Source: Sulfurospirillum tamanense (GTDB lineage Bacteria > Campylobacterota > Campylobacteria > Campylobacterales > Campylobacteraceae). Taken from it: 64,000 nt of DNA. This document shows positions 20,213-28,822 of the stretch, in pieces; positions within the stretch are counted from its first letter, which is position 1, and the number at the start of each line of letters is the position of its first letter. Both the position numbers and the translations under genes were made by a program. A model generated the notes under the pieces. That model made no database searches. It was not told the DNA's origin and saw only the letters and a list, made by a program, of their open reading frames with translations. The DNA is taken from contig NZ_JAFHKK010000003.1 in the NCBI RefSeq assembly GCF_016937535.1, positions 62,001 through 126,000 on the forward strand. The letters run 5' to 3'.

Positions 20213-20243
20213 CCTGTATTGTTTCATTATGAAACAATACAGG
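20213..20243. promoter_or_regulatory. 31-bp perfect dyad upstream of dctP, candidate operator
   Basis: Two 15-bp arms (CCTGTATTGTTTCAT and its complement) surround one central base. No T-run follows on either strand, which argues against a simple terminator. It lies directly after the response regulator stop and about 65-95 bases upstream of the predicted dctP start, a usual distance for an activator site. Confidence 0.6.
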
Positions 20244-20247
20244 AGTA

Positions 20248-20898
20248 TTACGCCTTTGGAGGGTTGAACAAATAGCCGATATCCACTACTGTTTCAATGT
20301 AATTTTCGGGGATTTTTTTTCGTAATCTGCGAATAAGTGAGCGTATGGAGTCCAGGCTGGCAAAGTTTCCTTCCCAAACGATTGATTGTATTTTCTCATA
20401 GGAAACCACCTTTCCTTGGTCACTCAAGAAAAGCCCTAGCAAAAGACGTTCTTTTTTGGAGAGCCGTTCACGCTCCCCTTGGTGCTCTAAAATGCTCGAC
20501 AATGCATCAAAACTATAGCTGTCACCAAAGGTAACAATATCGTTGGTGACATTGCACAGTTTTTCAATTTTTATCTCCAGCTCATCCACAAAAAAAGGTT
20601 TTTTAATGTAGTCACTGCAACCAAAATGGTATGAATCACGAATGGTTTCAAGCTCGACACTGGAACTAATAATAATTACAGGGGTATAAGGATAGTACTC
20701 TCGAATACGTTTTAGCAATTCAATACCATCAAGTGAAGGGACATTAATATCCAACACATAACAACCATAGCCATTGTCCACCGCCTCATAAGCAGCAGCT
20801 CCATCCTCAAAACTATCCACGTCAAAACCCTTGGCACTAAGGCGCTTGGTAATGGTAGCATTGAGTCTCGTGTTGTCTTCCAAGAGTAATATTTTCAT
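20248..20898 (-). CDS. OmpR/PhoB-type response regulator
   Basis: This two-component response regulator is about 216 residues long. The receiver domain has the acidic pocket (LLLEDN), the phospho-acceptor Asp near residue 49 (YVLDINVPSLDG) and the Lys switch (DYIKKPF). A winged-helix C-terminal domain follows (SKKERLLLGLFLS, IRSLIRRLRKKIPENYIETV). I use the ATG at 20898 (MKILLLEDN); a TTG 18 bases upstream is possible but less typical. It lies 78 bases after the sensor kinase gene and ends next to a 31-bp dyad in front of dctP. It therefore most likely controls the TRAP transporter. Confidence 0.9.
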   Translation of the reverse strand: MKILLLEDNTRLNATITKRLSAKGFDVDSFEDGAAAYEAVDNGYGCYVLDINVPSLDGIELLKRIREYYPYTPVIIISSSVELETIRDSYHFGCSDYIKKPFFVDELEIKIEKLCNVTNDIVTFGDSYSFDALSSILEHQGERERLSKKERLLLGLFLSDQGKVVSYEKIQSIVWEGNFASLDSIRSLIRRLRKKIPENYIETVVDIGYLFNPPKA

Positions 20899-20976
20899 AG
20901 GGGCATTATAGTCCAAAAAACTTTAAAAGAGTTCTTGCAAAACTCAAGATTGGCTCTCAAGGTAACGGCCCAAAAG

Positions 20977-23235
20977 CTACATCAAATGCTCTTCAGTAGA
21001 AATTCCTTGCACCTTTGGTGCTTTTTCGACCCGTTCACAGTTGGGAACCTCAACAATAAAAATCGCACTGTTTTCTCCATTGGCTACGCTAATGCGTCCT
21101 TGCATCTTATCTTCGATAATGACTTTGGCCATGTAGAGCCCTAGCCCAGTTCCTCCAGGTGTAGTTGTAAAATAAGGGTCAAAAACATGGTTGATAATGG
21201 AAGGATGGATTTCGCCTGCATCATCAATGATTTGAATCACCGTGGTGTCTTCATTACGATACACATTTATAGTGATAATTCCTACTTTGTCAGTTCCTTT
21301 ATAGGTATTGATAATTTTCTTTTTGGCATTATTGATAATATTAAGCAAAACTTGCTTAAACTCGTTTTCGTACCCATAAACCATAATATCGCCAAACTCT
21401 GGCTTGAAATTTACAAACAGATTAATGTTCGAATAAAACACATGTCGCCCAATCAGTTCCGTGATTTCACTCAAGGCTGTTCGAACACTAAAACTCTTTT
21501 TTTGAGTAGAAGGTTTGAGAAAATTTCTAAAGTCTTTGAGCGTTTTGGACATGTATTGAATTTGGAGCATCGAATCTTTAACATACGCTTTGACCACATC
21601 ATCGGTAAGCTCTTCGTTGTAATATGCCATCTCCATATCTTGAACGATGGCCGAAAGCTCCACCAAGGGTTCATTCCACTGGTGTGCGATAGCTGCTATC
21701 ATCTCCCCCATTTCGGCAAGCTTTGACTGCTGAATCAAGAACTGTTTTTGCTGGATACGCTCTGTAATGTTGTCCATAATACACACTACACCCCCAACCG
21801 AGGCATCCGCATTGGAATAAGTGGCTTTATGCAGTACAAAATGCTGCATGGGACGTCCCGGTAGGTGCAATGTCGCCTCATCGACACTGCTTGCATTAGG
21901 ATATTTTAACAGCATTTCATCCTTTAGAGCATGTTCCTTGGCCCAAGCAGAAGGAAAAAGATCGTAGATTGTTTTTCCCTTTATTTCCCATTTTGGAAGC
22001 TTTAAAAGCGTCGAAAATGCTTGATTGCACCCCATATATCTTCCTAAAACATCCTTGTAAAAGATGGGGTTTTTCATCGTATCTAGCAAGGTAGTAATAA
22101 ACATCAATTGGCTTTTGAGTTCTTTTTCACTTTTGCGTCGTAGAATCACATTGGTTGCCAGTACAAAAGTTACAGCAGTCCCCGCCAAAAACAGAAGAAC
22201 CAAGCTCCACACGAGAGATTTGTAGGTTTCATAAAATGAAAAAGGCTTGTTGTGAATTTCATGAAACCCGATATGCAACGGTATCTTTAATCCAAAACGC
22301 GCCAACTCGTTGTGATCAAAAAGATACACATTAGGACTGGTGTCAAGAATGGGTATTTCATCAGGAGATTTGCCATCAAGAATTTCAAGTGCCATTTTTG
22401 ACGCTGCTTCACCTTGCGCCTTTGCGCTTGTCATTTTTCCTCCAACAACACCATGCCCAAGGTAAAAATCCCAAACACCAAAAATTGGAACAGAGCTCAC
22501 CGCCCTTACCTCTTGCAAACTTTCTTTGTAAGTAAAGTATTTACCTGTGCTGTCTTTAAAAAGAAGGAGGAACAAAATAGCAGTGTTCTCAGGATTAAGA
22601 GTACTTACGCGTTCTTTAATGGCCAAAATATCCAAATTGTCTACGTATTCAAAATTAAGTCTACTGCTGTAATACGGAATGACTTTTTCTAGTTCGTGTT
22701 TAACAGCCAGTCCTGTTTCACTTTGGTCATTGAGCACAAAAATAGTTTGAAGGCCTCCATTCATGGCCAACATCAACTCTAGTGTTGAGGCGATATCCAC
22801 CTCTTCAACAACGCCAGTAATTTTATGATTTAATCCTCGAAGCAATCTAGGGTGAAATCCGTTAATGCCTAAAAAAACGATAGGGGCGTTATGAAACACA
22901 GTGCTGTGGTGCATTAGCACAAAATCCAAAGCTGCGTTGTCTGCCGCCATAATTAAATCAAAAGTACGGTTAGGAAATTGCTCTTTATACAGGCGCGCCA
23001 AGGCGTCTAAATAAGCAGGGGTGTCGATGCGTTTTATATCCATATAAAGCGACATGATTTCAACATTTTCACGATTGGCAAAACTCTCATCAATGGCCAA
23101 CGACATATCATCTGTCCATTTGTAACCCTTGTGGTATGAGTGCAACAAAAGCACTTCCTGAGTTTTACTCCCCGTAACCGCAAATGCTTTACATGTAACA
23201 ATAAAAATAAGCGCCACCATTAGGCAATAGCGCAT
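20977..23235 (-). CDS. Sensor histidine kinase with periplasmic binding-protein-like sensor
   Basis: A 752-residue membrane sensor kinase. After a signal segment (about 1-20) comes a large periplasmic part that looks like an ABC substrate-binding domain (LLLHSYHKGYKWTDD, MAADNAALDFVLMH, APIVFLGINGFHP). A transmembrane helix follows at about 330-355, then a PAS domain (NPIFYKDVLGRYMGCNQAF). The dimerisation region has the phospho-His near 517 in IAAIAHQWNEPL. The ATPase domain has NNAKKKI, DDAGEI and GGTGLGLYMAK. The ATG at 23235 is 10 bases after the preceding stop; longer readings overlap the 86-residue gene and are rejected. The partner regulator is downstream. The sensor probably reads an extracellular carboxylate. 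Confidence 0.9.
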   Translation of the reverse strand: MRYCLMVALIFIVTCKAFAVTGSKTQEVLLLHSYHKGYKWTDDMSLAIDESFANRENVEIMSLYMDIKRIDTPAYLDALARLYKEQFPNRTFDLIMAADNAALDFVLMHHSTVFHNAPIVFLGINGFHPRLLRGLNHKITGVVEEVDIASTLELMLAMNGGLQTIFVLNDQSETGLAVKHELEKVIPYYSSRLNFEYVDNLDILAIKERVSTLNPENTAILFLLLFKDSTGKYFTYKESLQEVRAVSSVPIFGVWDFYLGHGVVGGKMTSAKAQGEAASKMALEILDGKSPDEIPILDTSPNVYLFDHNELARFGLKIPLHIGFHEIHNKPFSFYETYKSLVWSLVLLFLAGTAVTFVLATNVILRRKSEKELKSQLMFITTLLDTMKNPIFYKDVLGRYMGCNQAFSTLLKLPKWEIKGKTIYDLFPSAWAKEHALKDEMLLKYPNASSVDEATLHLPGRPMQHFVLHKATYSNADASVGGVVCIMDNITERIQQKQFLIQQSKLAEMGEMIAAIAHQWNEPLVELSAIVQDMEMAYYNEELTDDVVKAYVKDSMLQIQYMSKTLKDFRNFLKPSTQKKSFSVRTALSEITELIGRHVFYSNINLFVNFKPEFGDIMVYGYENEFKQVLLNIINNAKKKIINTYKGTDKVGIITINVYRNEDTTVIQIIDDAGEIHPSIINHVFDPYFTTTPGGTGLGLYMAKVIIEDKMQGRISVANGENSAIFIVEVPNCERVEKAPKVQGISTEEHLM

Positions 23236-23245
23236 GAGAAATTTT

Positions 23246-23506
23246 TTAGCGCACAAAAAATGCCTCAGGAAACTGAACGATGGCTCCGTGTTCAGCAATA
23301 GCTTCCTCAGCAGTATGGTACCGCTCACTAAACAAGGGGCGATCATGATCAACTTCGTCTTCTTTAATTTCAAAAACCATGGTTTCATAAACAATGCGCT
23401 TGCCATCCCCGTCAAACCACGTGTGTCTGACAGGAGTGGCAATAGTTGAAACCAAATAGCTTTTTTCCCCAAGGGTAATGACATTTTTTAGTTCCAAATC
23501 ACGCAT
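23246..23506 (-). CDS. Small conserved-looking protein of unknown function, 86 aa
   Basis: I do not recognise a family. The 86-residue protein is soluble and acidic, with no signal peptide or cysteine. It has a pattern of short strands with WFDGDGKRIVYETMVFE in the middle and an EAIAEHG helix near the end. It has a good ribosome site (AAAGG) and starts 9 bases after the NSS symporter stop. It ends 10 bases before the sensor kinase start, so it is firmly inside that operon. Codon use looks like its neighbours. A role in the transporter or signalling is only a guess from position. Confidence 0.8.
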   Translation of the reverse strand: MRDLELKNVITLGEKSYLVSTIATPVRHTWFDGDGKRIVYETMVFEIKEDEVDHDRPLFSERYHTAEEAIAEHGAIVQFPEAFFVR

Positions 23507-23515
23507 TTTTAGCCT

Positions 23516-24853
23516 TTAAAAAAAGAGTTGATTAATCATTACTGCCGCAATCCCCAAGGGCGCAACATAACGAATGGAGAAATACCACACATCAAAAGCC
23601 GCTTTTGGCATATGATCTCCAAGTAATGCAACCAGTCTATCTTTTTGAAGCGCATAACCCACAAACAGAGCAACCAAAAGGCCGCCAAGCGGAAGGAGTA
23701 TGGAAGAGCTTGAAAAATCAAGGATGTCAAACACCCCTTTCCCAAAGATTGTTGCATAACCCTTAAGCGTTTCCACATTAGAGATTAAAGCAAGTGTTCC
23801 TAAAACATAGGTCGTAACACCAAGTATGCTCAACGCTTGAACACGGCTTATTTTAAAGCGGTTAATCATATACATAGCAGTTGGTTCAACAATAGAGACA
23901 GCAGAGGTAATTCCCGCAAAAGCTAAAGCAACAAAAAAGGCAAACCCGATGATGTTGCCCAAAACACCAAGATCATGAAACAAGGGTGGCAACGAGATGA
24001 AGACCAAGCCCGCACCTTGCGCTGGCTCTGCACCAAAGCTAAAAATAAGAGTAAAAATAACCATCCCCGCAATCAAAGCAATGATAGTATCAAGGGCGGC
24101 TACAGAAAGCGATGAAGTCACAAGATTTGAATCTTTTGGAAGCGAAGCAGAATACGTCATGATAGTTCCCATTCCCAAAGAAAGGGTAAAAAATGCATGG
24201 CCAACCGCAGAAAGAATAGAAGTGGAAGTTACTTTGCTAAAATCTGGAATGAATAAAAATCTTAAAGAGTCCCCAAAACCATCCAGCGTCATGGCGTAAA
24301 AAAGCAAAAGAACCAATATCCCCACCAACAATGGCATTAAAACGAGATTAATACGCTCAATACCGCGTTTAATTCCTTGGGAGACGATGTAAAATGTAAT
24401 AACAAAAGCAAGAGTAAAGAACAACATTTGACCCACGGTGTCCGTTGTGATCATTCCACCAAAAGCAGCCCCAGCTTCTTCGACCGAAGAAGGCAGTGTC
24501 GTAGCAGCCACATAGATGTATTTAAAAATCCAACCGATGACAATGGTGTAAAACGAAAGAATAATCACCCCAGTAAAAACCATAAAACCGCCGTATTTCC
24601 AGTATTGGCCATTTTTTTGCGGTAGTGTTTCAAAAGCAGAAACCGCATCGCCTCGACTCAATCGTCCCATTACCGATTCAGCCAAAAAGACCGAAAGGCC
24701 AATAAAAACAATCGTGAGCAGGTAAATAAACACGAATGCACCGCCACCATTTTCTCCTGTCATATAAGGAAACTTCCAAATATTTCCCAATCCAACCGCA
24801 CTTCCTGCGGCCGCTAAAACAAACCCTACTTTGCTAAAGCGCTCACCATGCAT
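23516..24853 (-). CDS. Sodium-dependent symporter of the NSS/SNF family
   Basis: This secondary transporter of the neurotransmitter:sodium symporter family moves amino acids or similar solutes with sodium. The 445-residue protein has the hallmark first helix with GFVLAAAGSAVGLGNIWKFPYMTGENGGGAF and about 11-12 helices, as in the bacterial LeuT-like short forms. The best start is the ATG at 24853, seven bases after AAAGGA; upstream in-frame Met codons have no ribosome site. C. jejuni has two such genes (Cj0934c, Cj0935c) next to atpE. The substrate cannot be told from sequence. Confidence 0.92.
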   Translation of the reverse strand: MHGERFSKVGFVLAAAGSAVGLGNIWKFPYMTGENGGGAFVFIYLLTIVFIGLSVFLAESVMGRLSRGDAVSAFETLPQKNGQYWKYGGFMVFTGVIILSFYTIVIGWIFKYIYVAATTLPSSVEEAGAAFGGMITTDTVGQMLFFTLAFVITFYIVSQGIKRGIERINLVLMPLLVGILVLLLFYAMTLDGFGDSLRFLFIPDFSKVTSTSILSAVGHAFFTLSLGMGTIMTYSASLPKDSNLVTSSLSVAALDTIIALIAGMVIFTLIFSFGAEPAQGAGLVFISLPPLFHDLGVLGNIIGFAFFVALAFAGITSAVSIVEPTAMYMINRFKISRVQALSILGVTTYVLGTLALISNVETLKGYATIFGKGVFDILDFSSSSILLPLGGLLVALFVGYALQKDRLVALLGDHMPKAAFDVWYFSIRYVAPLGIAAVMINQLFF

Positions 24854-24886
24854 CAGCATTCCTTTAAAATAAATTTTGGCCACCAT

Positions 24887-25020
24887 GGTAGCATACCTAA
24901 TCTTTTAGATTTATTGGAAAAAATTTATTTTATGGTGAAAAAAGAGGCAGAAAAGAAAATGTAACAAGTGGGCAAGAAAATAAAAAAATTGGGGGGGGTG
25001 ATTCAAGAGAAGTAAAAAGA
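24887..25020. other. AT-rich intergenic region with a G8 tract
   Basis: This gap between the tRNA and the symporter gene is AT-rich and holds a run of eight G at 24991-24998 (C8 in the direction of transcription) next to an A7 run. TATGCT near 24890 (minus strand) could be the symporter -10 box. I see no ORF in it. Confidence 0.7.
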
Positions 25021-25105
25021 TGGTGCGACCGATGAGACTCGAACTCATACACCTGTTGGCACTACCCCCTCAAGATAGCGTGTCTACCAATTCCACCACG
25101 GTCGC
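25021..25105 (-). tRNA. tRNA-Leu(GAG)
   Basis: The reverse strand reads GCGACCGTGGTGGAATTGG at the 5' end and closes with GGTCGC plus an encoded CCA. It folds as a class II tRNA with a 7-bp acceptor stem, a TTGAGGG anticodon loop (anticodon GAG at 25071-25069), a long variable arm and a GGTTCGA-type T loop (AGTTCGAGTCT). The 85-base length suits tRNA-Leu. It lies between atpE and the NSS symporter gene and could be co-transcribed with atpE. Confidence 0.96.
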
Positions 25106-25109
25106 ATGT

Positions 25110-25132
25110 TTCAGCCCAAATTTTGGGCTGAA
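25110..25132 (-). terminator. Hairpin between atpE and tRNA-Leu
   Basis: TTCAGCCCAAA pairs with TTTGGGCTGAA around a single base. No T-run follows because the tRNA begins five bases further on. It may mark the atpE mRNA 3' end or an RNase processing point in an atpE-tRNA transcript rather than a terminator. Confidence 0.5.
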
Positions 25133-25138
25133 GAAATA

Positions 25139-25438
25139 TTACATTAAAGGATTTGCGTAAAGAAGGATTAATGCAACAACCAAAGCATAAATAACTTGCG
25201 CTTCAATCATCGCCAAAGCAATAAACATTGTAGTCAAGAGCTTTCCGCCAACCGCTGGGTTGCGTGCTGTGCCATTAATAGTAGCAGAAGCCGTGTTGCC
25301 CATTGCAATCGCACCACCAAAAGCAGCAATACCAAGAACAATAGCTGCGCCTAAAACAGAATACACTTTCAGTGTTTCGCCGTCACTCGCAAATGCAAAC
25401 GATGCAAGTGCAAGCATTAAAAAAAGAACTTTTTTCAT
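25139..25438 (-). CDS. atpE: ATP synthase F0 subunit c
   Basis: Subunit c forms the proton-driven rotor ring of the ATP synthase. The 99-residue protein has a short hydrophobic N-terminal segment resembling a signal peptide (MKKVLFLMLALASFAFA), then two helices joined by a polar loop with TARNP. The ion-binding Glu is in the second helix (IALAMIEAQVIYAL). Residues around it (Ala after Glu rather than Ser/Thr) look like a proton type, not a sodium type. As in other Campylobacterota the gene stands apart from the other atp genes. A promoter and a leader of about 65 bases precede it. Confidence 0.94.
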   Translation of the reverse strand: MKKVLFLMLALASFAFASDGETLKVYSVLGAAIVLGIAAFGGAIAMGNTASATINGTARNPAVGGKLLTTMFIALAMIEAQVIYALVVALILLYANPLM

Positions 25439-25509
25439 ACAGTACTCCTGTAAATTTTTAACAAAGTCTGTTCGGATTTTATTCCCCTACTTACCACTTT
25501 GCAGGCGAA

Positions 25510-25515
25510 ATTATA
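25510..25515 (-). promoter_or_regulatory. Candidate atpE -10 box
   Basis: TATAAT on the minus strand preceded by GAG and followed by TTCG, about 70 bases upstream of the atpE ATG. The predicted start is near 25503. Confidence 0.55.
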
Positions 25516-25534
25516 CTCATGACATGATTAAAAT

Positions 25535-25573
25535 CAGTTTAATTTGCTAAAAACCTTTGAGCAAATTAAACTG
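25535..25573 (-). terminator. Second hairpin downstream of pnp
   Basis: CAGTTTAATTTGCT pairs perfectly with AGCAAATTAAACTG across an 11-base loop, followed on the minus strand by ATTTTAAT. It lies after the pnp hairpin at 25579-25615 and ahead of the atpE promoter. Confidence 0.6.
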
Positions 25574-25578
25574 CCCAC

Positions 25579-25615
25579 AAATGCCTACTTTAGCAAAGCT
25601 CTTTGGTAGGCATTT
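25579..25615 (-). terminator. First hairpin downstream of pnp
   Basis: AAATGCCTAC pairs with GTAGGCATTT, with an inner CAAAG/CTTTG pairing. The T-run after it is weak, so it may protect the mRNA end or act together with the next hairpin. Confidence 0.55.
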
Positions 25616-25630
25616 ACAAAATATGGAATT

Positions 25631-27862
25631 TTAGTCTCGAACCATTTCTAGGCTAATTTTATGAGCTTTTTGCTCTAAAATTCGCACTTTCACTTGCTGT
25701 CCTTCGCGCAAATAATCATTAATGTTATTAACGCGTTCTTTGGCAATCTTTGAAACATGCAGTAATCCATCAATGCCTCCAGGCAGACCCACAAAGGCAC
25801 CAAAGTCAACAATGCGCTTCACTTCGCCCTCAAACACTTGCCCTACTTCAAACACAGGAACCTCTTGGCTCTTTTCACGACTTCCACCTCGTCCACCACG
25901 TGGTCCGCCGCGACTATTGTCCTTTTGTGTAATCTCAATGATGTAATCTTTTGCAGCCTCAACTTGTTTTTTCTTACCGCCTGCTATTTTTACTTCGCCT
26001 TTTTCGCGATTTAAATCAATAGAAACCTCAAACCGTTCAATAATTTCCCGAATTGTTTTACCCGCTTGACCAATAATATCGACAATTCTGCTTGGGTCGA
26101 CGCTAAAGAGTTCAAGTTTTGGTAGTACTTCTTCATTGAGCTCAATTTTTTTATCTGCTTCTTCCATAATGTTAAGAATATGAGCCCTAGCCTCTTTGGC
26201 TTGATACAGTGCTTCTTTTAAAACAGAAAGCTCAATGCCACCAAGCTTAATGTCCATCTGCAACGCCGTGATGCCTTTTTTCGTTCCTGCAACCTTAAAA
26301 TCCATATCTCCGTCATGGTCTTCCAATCCCATGATGTCTGTTAAGATAGCATACTTCTCGCCTTCAAAAACCATTCCCATGGCCACACCCGCCACTAAAT
26401 CAATAGTATCAATGCCAGCCGCGCGCAAGGCCAATGAGCCACCACACACCGTTGCCATAGAAGAAGAGCCATTGGATTCAAGAATTTCAGAAACAAGACG
26501 AATAGTATGAAGTGCATTCATATCTACAGTTGGAACAAGTGCGCGCTTGGCAAGGTTTCCGTGCCCCAACTCGCGTCGTCCTGGAGGTCTAAGTGGGCTT
26601 GCCTCTCCTACGGAAAAGCCAGGAAAATTATAGTTAACCATAAAGGCATCTGTTTGAACTGATTTTTCTGTCAAAATGTCAAACATTTGCCCATCTTGAT
26701 CACTTCCTAGTGTCACCACTGCCAATGCTTGCGTCTGGCCCCTTGTAAAAAGGCAAGAACCGTGCGCCTTGGGTAAAATATTGGTTTCAATAGTAATGTC
26801 ACGCACATCACGCAATCCCCTACCGTCTGCCCGTACACCTTTTTGAACAATTTGTTCACGCACAACTTTCTTTTTATATGCTTCCAATACGCTCATAACC
26901 AACTCTTTGCCCCAGCCCTCTTCTTTGGCTGTTTCATCAGAAAGAATAGCATTAAGGATTTTTTTGAGCTCTGTTGCACGCTCGCTTTTAGCCATTTGAT
27001 TAATGGCTTCAGCTACATCTTGCTTGTAGAACTCATCAATATAAATAAAAATTGAATCATTTTCCAAGCTTTCTTTATATTCTAATATTGCTGTTTCTTT
27101 TTTAACAGGCGTGAATGCTTCTTCGTAAGCGCTTGCAGCTCTCGCAATGGCTTGTTGTGCAAAACCAATTGCCTCCACCATCCGCTCTTCATCAAATTCG
27201 TTGCTTTTTTGGAGTCCAATAAGCCCTCTTCCAAGTGCTGGGTCGATCATGGGATCAATAGCTGCCATGGGGACAGGTTCCGTATCTATGCTTGGCAAGG
27301 AGCGCATTTCAATCATTAGCAGCTCTTCTTTGGTGCCTGCAACATAAAGATCCAAGACACTCTTTTTCAAATCACTATTGGAAGGATTAGCGACAAACTC
27401 TCCATCAATACATCCAATTCGCACCCCCGCTACGGGCTTGTTTACAGGAATATCTGACAAAAATAGAGCTGCAGAAGCGGCGTTAAGTGCAGCAACTTGC
27501 AAGTCCACTTCGGGGTCACACGAAAGAACAAAAAGAACAATTTGTGTAGGATAAGCATAACCCTTGGGAAACAAAGGGCGTAAACTTCGGTCAATAATGC
27601 GAGAGGTTAACGTTTCAAAATCCCCAGGTTTTGTTTCTCGCTTAATATAGCCACCAGGGATTTTTCCTGCGGCATAAGTCTTTTCAATATAGTGTACTGT
27701 TAGTGGCAAAAAGTTTTCTTCTACTTGCTTGTCGTCTCTTGCTACTGTTGCCAAAATCACCGTATCCTTAATGGTTAACAGCGCCGCACCTGAAGCATGT
27801 CTGGCCACTTTTCCTACATCGTATATTTCCGTTTGATTGTTTACTTCAATAGAATACTGCAT
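25631..27862 (-). CDS. pnp: Polyribonucleotide nucleotidyltransferase
   Basis: PNPase degrades RNA from the 3' end by phosphorolysis. The 743-residue protein has two RNase PH-like domains (first about 10-140, with [13 protein letters not shown] and [13 protein letters not shown]; second about 330-550, with RADGRGLRD and [10 protein letters not shown]). A KH domain ([14 protein letters not shown]) and a C-terminal S1 domain ([19 protein letters not shown]) follow. A Gly/Arg-rich segment (about 640-655) separates KH and S1, a small oddity that could bind RNA. Its start lies 22 bases inside the phosphoribosyltransferase gene. Confidence 0.97.
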   Translation of the reverse strand: MQYSIEVNNQTEIYDVGKVARHASGAALLTIKDTVILATVARDDKQVEENFLPLTVHYIEKTYAAGKIPGGYIKRETKPGDFETLTSRIIDRSLRPLFPKGYAYPTQIVLFVLSCDPEVDLQVAALNAASAALFLSDIPVNKPVAGVRIGCIDGEFVANPSNSDLKKSVLDLYVAGTKEELLMIEMRSLPSIDTEPVPMAAIDPMIDPALGRGLIGLQKSNEFDEERMVEAIGFAQQAIARAASAYEEAFTPVKKETAILEYKESLENDSIFIYIDEFYKQDVAEAINQMAKSERATELKKILNAILSDETAKEEGWGKELVMSVLEAYKKKVVREQIVQKGVRADGRGLRDVRDITIETNILPKAHGSCLFTRGQTQALAVVTLGSDQDGQMFDILTEKSVQTDAFMVNYNFPGFSVGEASPLRPPGRRELGHGNLAKRALVPTVDMNALHTIRLVSEILESNGSSSMATVCGGSLALRAAGIDTIDLVAGVAMGMVFEGEKYAILTDIMGLEDHDGDMDFKVAGTKKGITALQMDIKLGGIELSVLKEALYQAKEARAHILNIMEEADKKIELNEEVLPKLELFSVDPSRIVDIIGQAGKTIREIIERFEVSIDLNREKGEVKIAGGKKKQVEAAKDYIIEITQKDNSRGGPRGGRGGSREKSQEVPVFEVGQVFEGEVKRIVDFGAFVGLPGGIDGLLHVSKIAKERVNNINDYLREGQQVKVRILEQKAHKISLEMVRD

Positions 27863-28566
27863 GTTCTTATATCTCCTGTTTTTTGAAATGGCAAATAATT
27901 TGAGCTACTTTCAATAATGGCTTTTACTTCCTCTTGTGTAAGCGGCGCATGATCGCGATAGTAAAAATCTACATCAACAAAATTAGCAACACGAAAGACG
28001 GTAAAAATCTCGTCCACCACAGCTTCTAGACCTACTACAACATTAGAAGCAATCACAGGTGTCGCATACGAAACGGATCTTGCGCCCGCACCAATGGCGG
28101 TCTTGATACATGTAAGGACCGTTAGCCCTGTTTCGCACCCTTCATCCACCAAGAGGACATTTTTGTCCTTCAGGGAATCAATCAAGTCTCCTTTTCTGTA
28201 TTTATAAACATATTTTAAGACCTTTTCTTCGTATTTGCGATGCGCTTCTCCATAAATAAAGTCTAAGTTAATACCAAAAGATTCCACCAGTTCAGTATGA
28301 ATCACAATCTCTTCTGTCTCGCTAACCATAGCAATCTGGCACTCTGGGTTGTTAGGTGCATACACAGCCTCTGTTAGCAACAGATCGTACCCCAGTCCAA
28401 GTTTTTTAGCAACAGCCTCTGCAATAGGCACGCCCTCTGCAGAGATGGCCACCAACACCCAGCCCTCGTGACACATTTGATGCGCAGGAAGGATGTCAAT
28501 TATTTTTGAAGCTGCCTCATTGCGATTTTCAAATCGTAATGCTTCAGAATTTAAATCGTACAGCAT
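27841..28566 (-). CDS. Phosphoribosyltransferase-domain protein (COG1926 type)
   Basis: A 241-residue protein with a type I phosphoribosyltransferase core. The PRPP-binding loop is [17 protein letters not shown] (about 145-161), preceded by an N-terminal half with [18 protein letters not shown]. The usual second acidic residue of the motif is kept. The insertion between them (about 90-130) is rich in charged residues. Substrate is unknown; the family is annotated only as predicted phosphoribosyltransferase. It overlaps pnp by 22 bases and the J-like gene by 23 bases, so all three are translated together. A repeat copy at 28107-28114 encodes the Thr-Cys of the motif. Confidence 0.82.
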   Translation of the reverse strand: MLYDLNSEALRFENRNEAASKIIDILPAHQMCHEGWVLVAISAEGVPIAEAVAKKLGLGYDLLLTEAVYAPNNPECQIAMVSETEEIVIHTELVESFGINLDFIYGEAHRKYEEKVLKYVYKYRKGDLIDSLKDKNVLLVDEGCETGLTVLTCIKTAIGAGARSVSYATPVIASNVVVGLEAVVDEIFTVFRVANFVDVDFYYRDHAPLTQEEVKAIIESSSNYLPFQKTGDIRTCSILLK

Positions 28567-28822
28567 GGCTTTCTTCTGGGAATTGTTTTAAAATTTCTTC
28601 GTCTGAAAAAGAAAATCTGTATTTTTCCATATACTCTTTCAAGGTCTCATACGCAAGATTGATACAGACCATTTGCGCTTCTTCGGCTACGCTATCTTGG
28701 TGATGTTTTTTTGCTATGTCGCGATATTTTGCCTTCAACTCGCGAAGAGAGATTAGTGGTGGCAAATTTAAAATCTCCAAAGCTGCGCGTATTCTTTCTG
28801 ACGGATTTACATGGTTAAGCAC
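28544..28822 (-). CDS. Small J-domain-like protein with degenerate HPD motif
   Basis: A 92-residue protein that follows the DnaJ J-domain layout: a first helix, then LRELKAKYRDIAKKHHQDS, then a third helix with INLAYETLKEY. The HPD tripeptide that triggers DnaK ATP hydrolysis reads HQD (in KKHHQDS), so the essential Pro is missing. There is no zinc or C-terminal domain. The start is a GTG that shares its G with the lptD stop (TAGTG). It overlaps the phosphoribosyltransferase gene by 23 bases. It may be a scaffold rather than a DnaK co-chaperone. Confidence 0.75.
   Translation of the reverse strand: MLNHVNPSERIRAALEILNLPPLISLRELKAKYRDIAKKHHQDSVAEEAQMVCINLAYETLKEYMEKYRFSFSDEEILKQFPEESHAVRFKF

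Noticed and set aside
20213-20243. The long dyad as a plain rho-independent terminator
   Set aside because: There is no T-run on either strand and the stem is moderately AT-rich. A processing role remains possible.
23236-23484. A longer N-terminus for the sensor kinase
   Set aside because: It overlaps nearly the entire 86-residue gene in another frame, while the ATG at 23235 gives a normal signal segment 10 bases after that gene.
24991-24998. The G8 tract as a phase-variable switch inside a coding gene
   Set aside because: No reading frame with homology spans it; it is intergenic, so only a promoter effect is possible.
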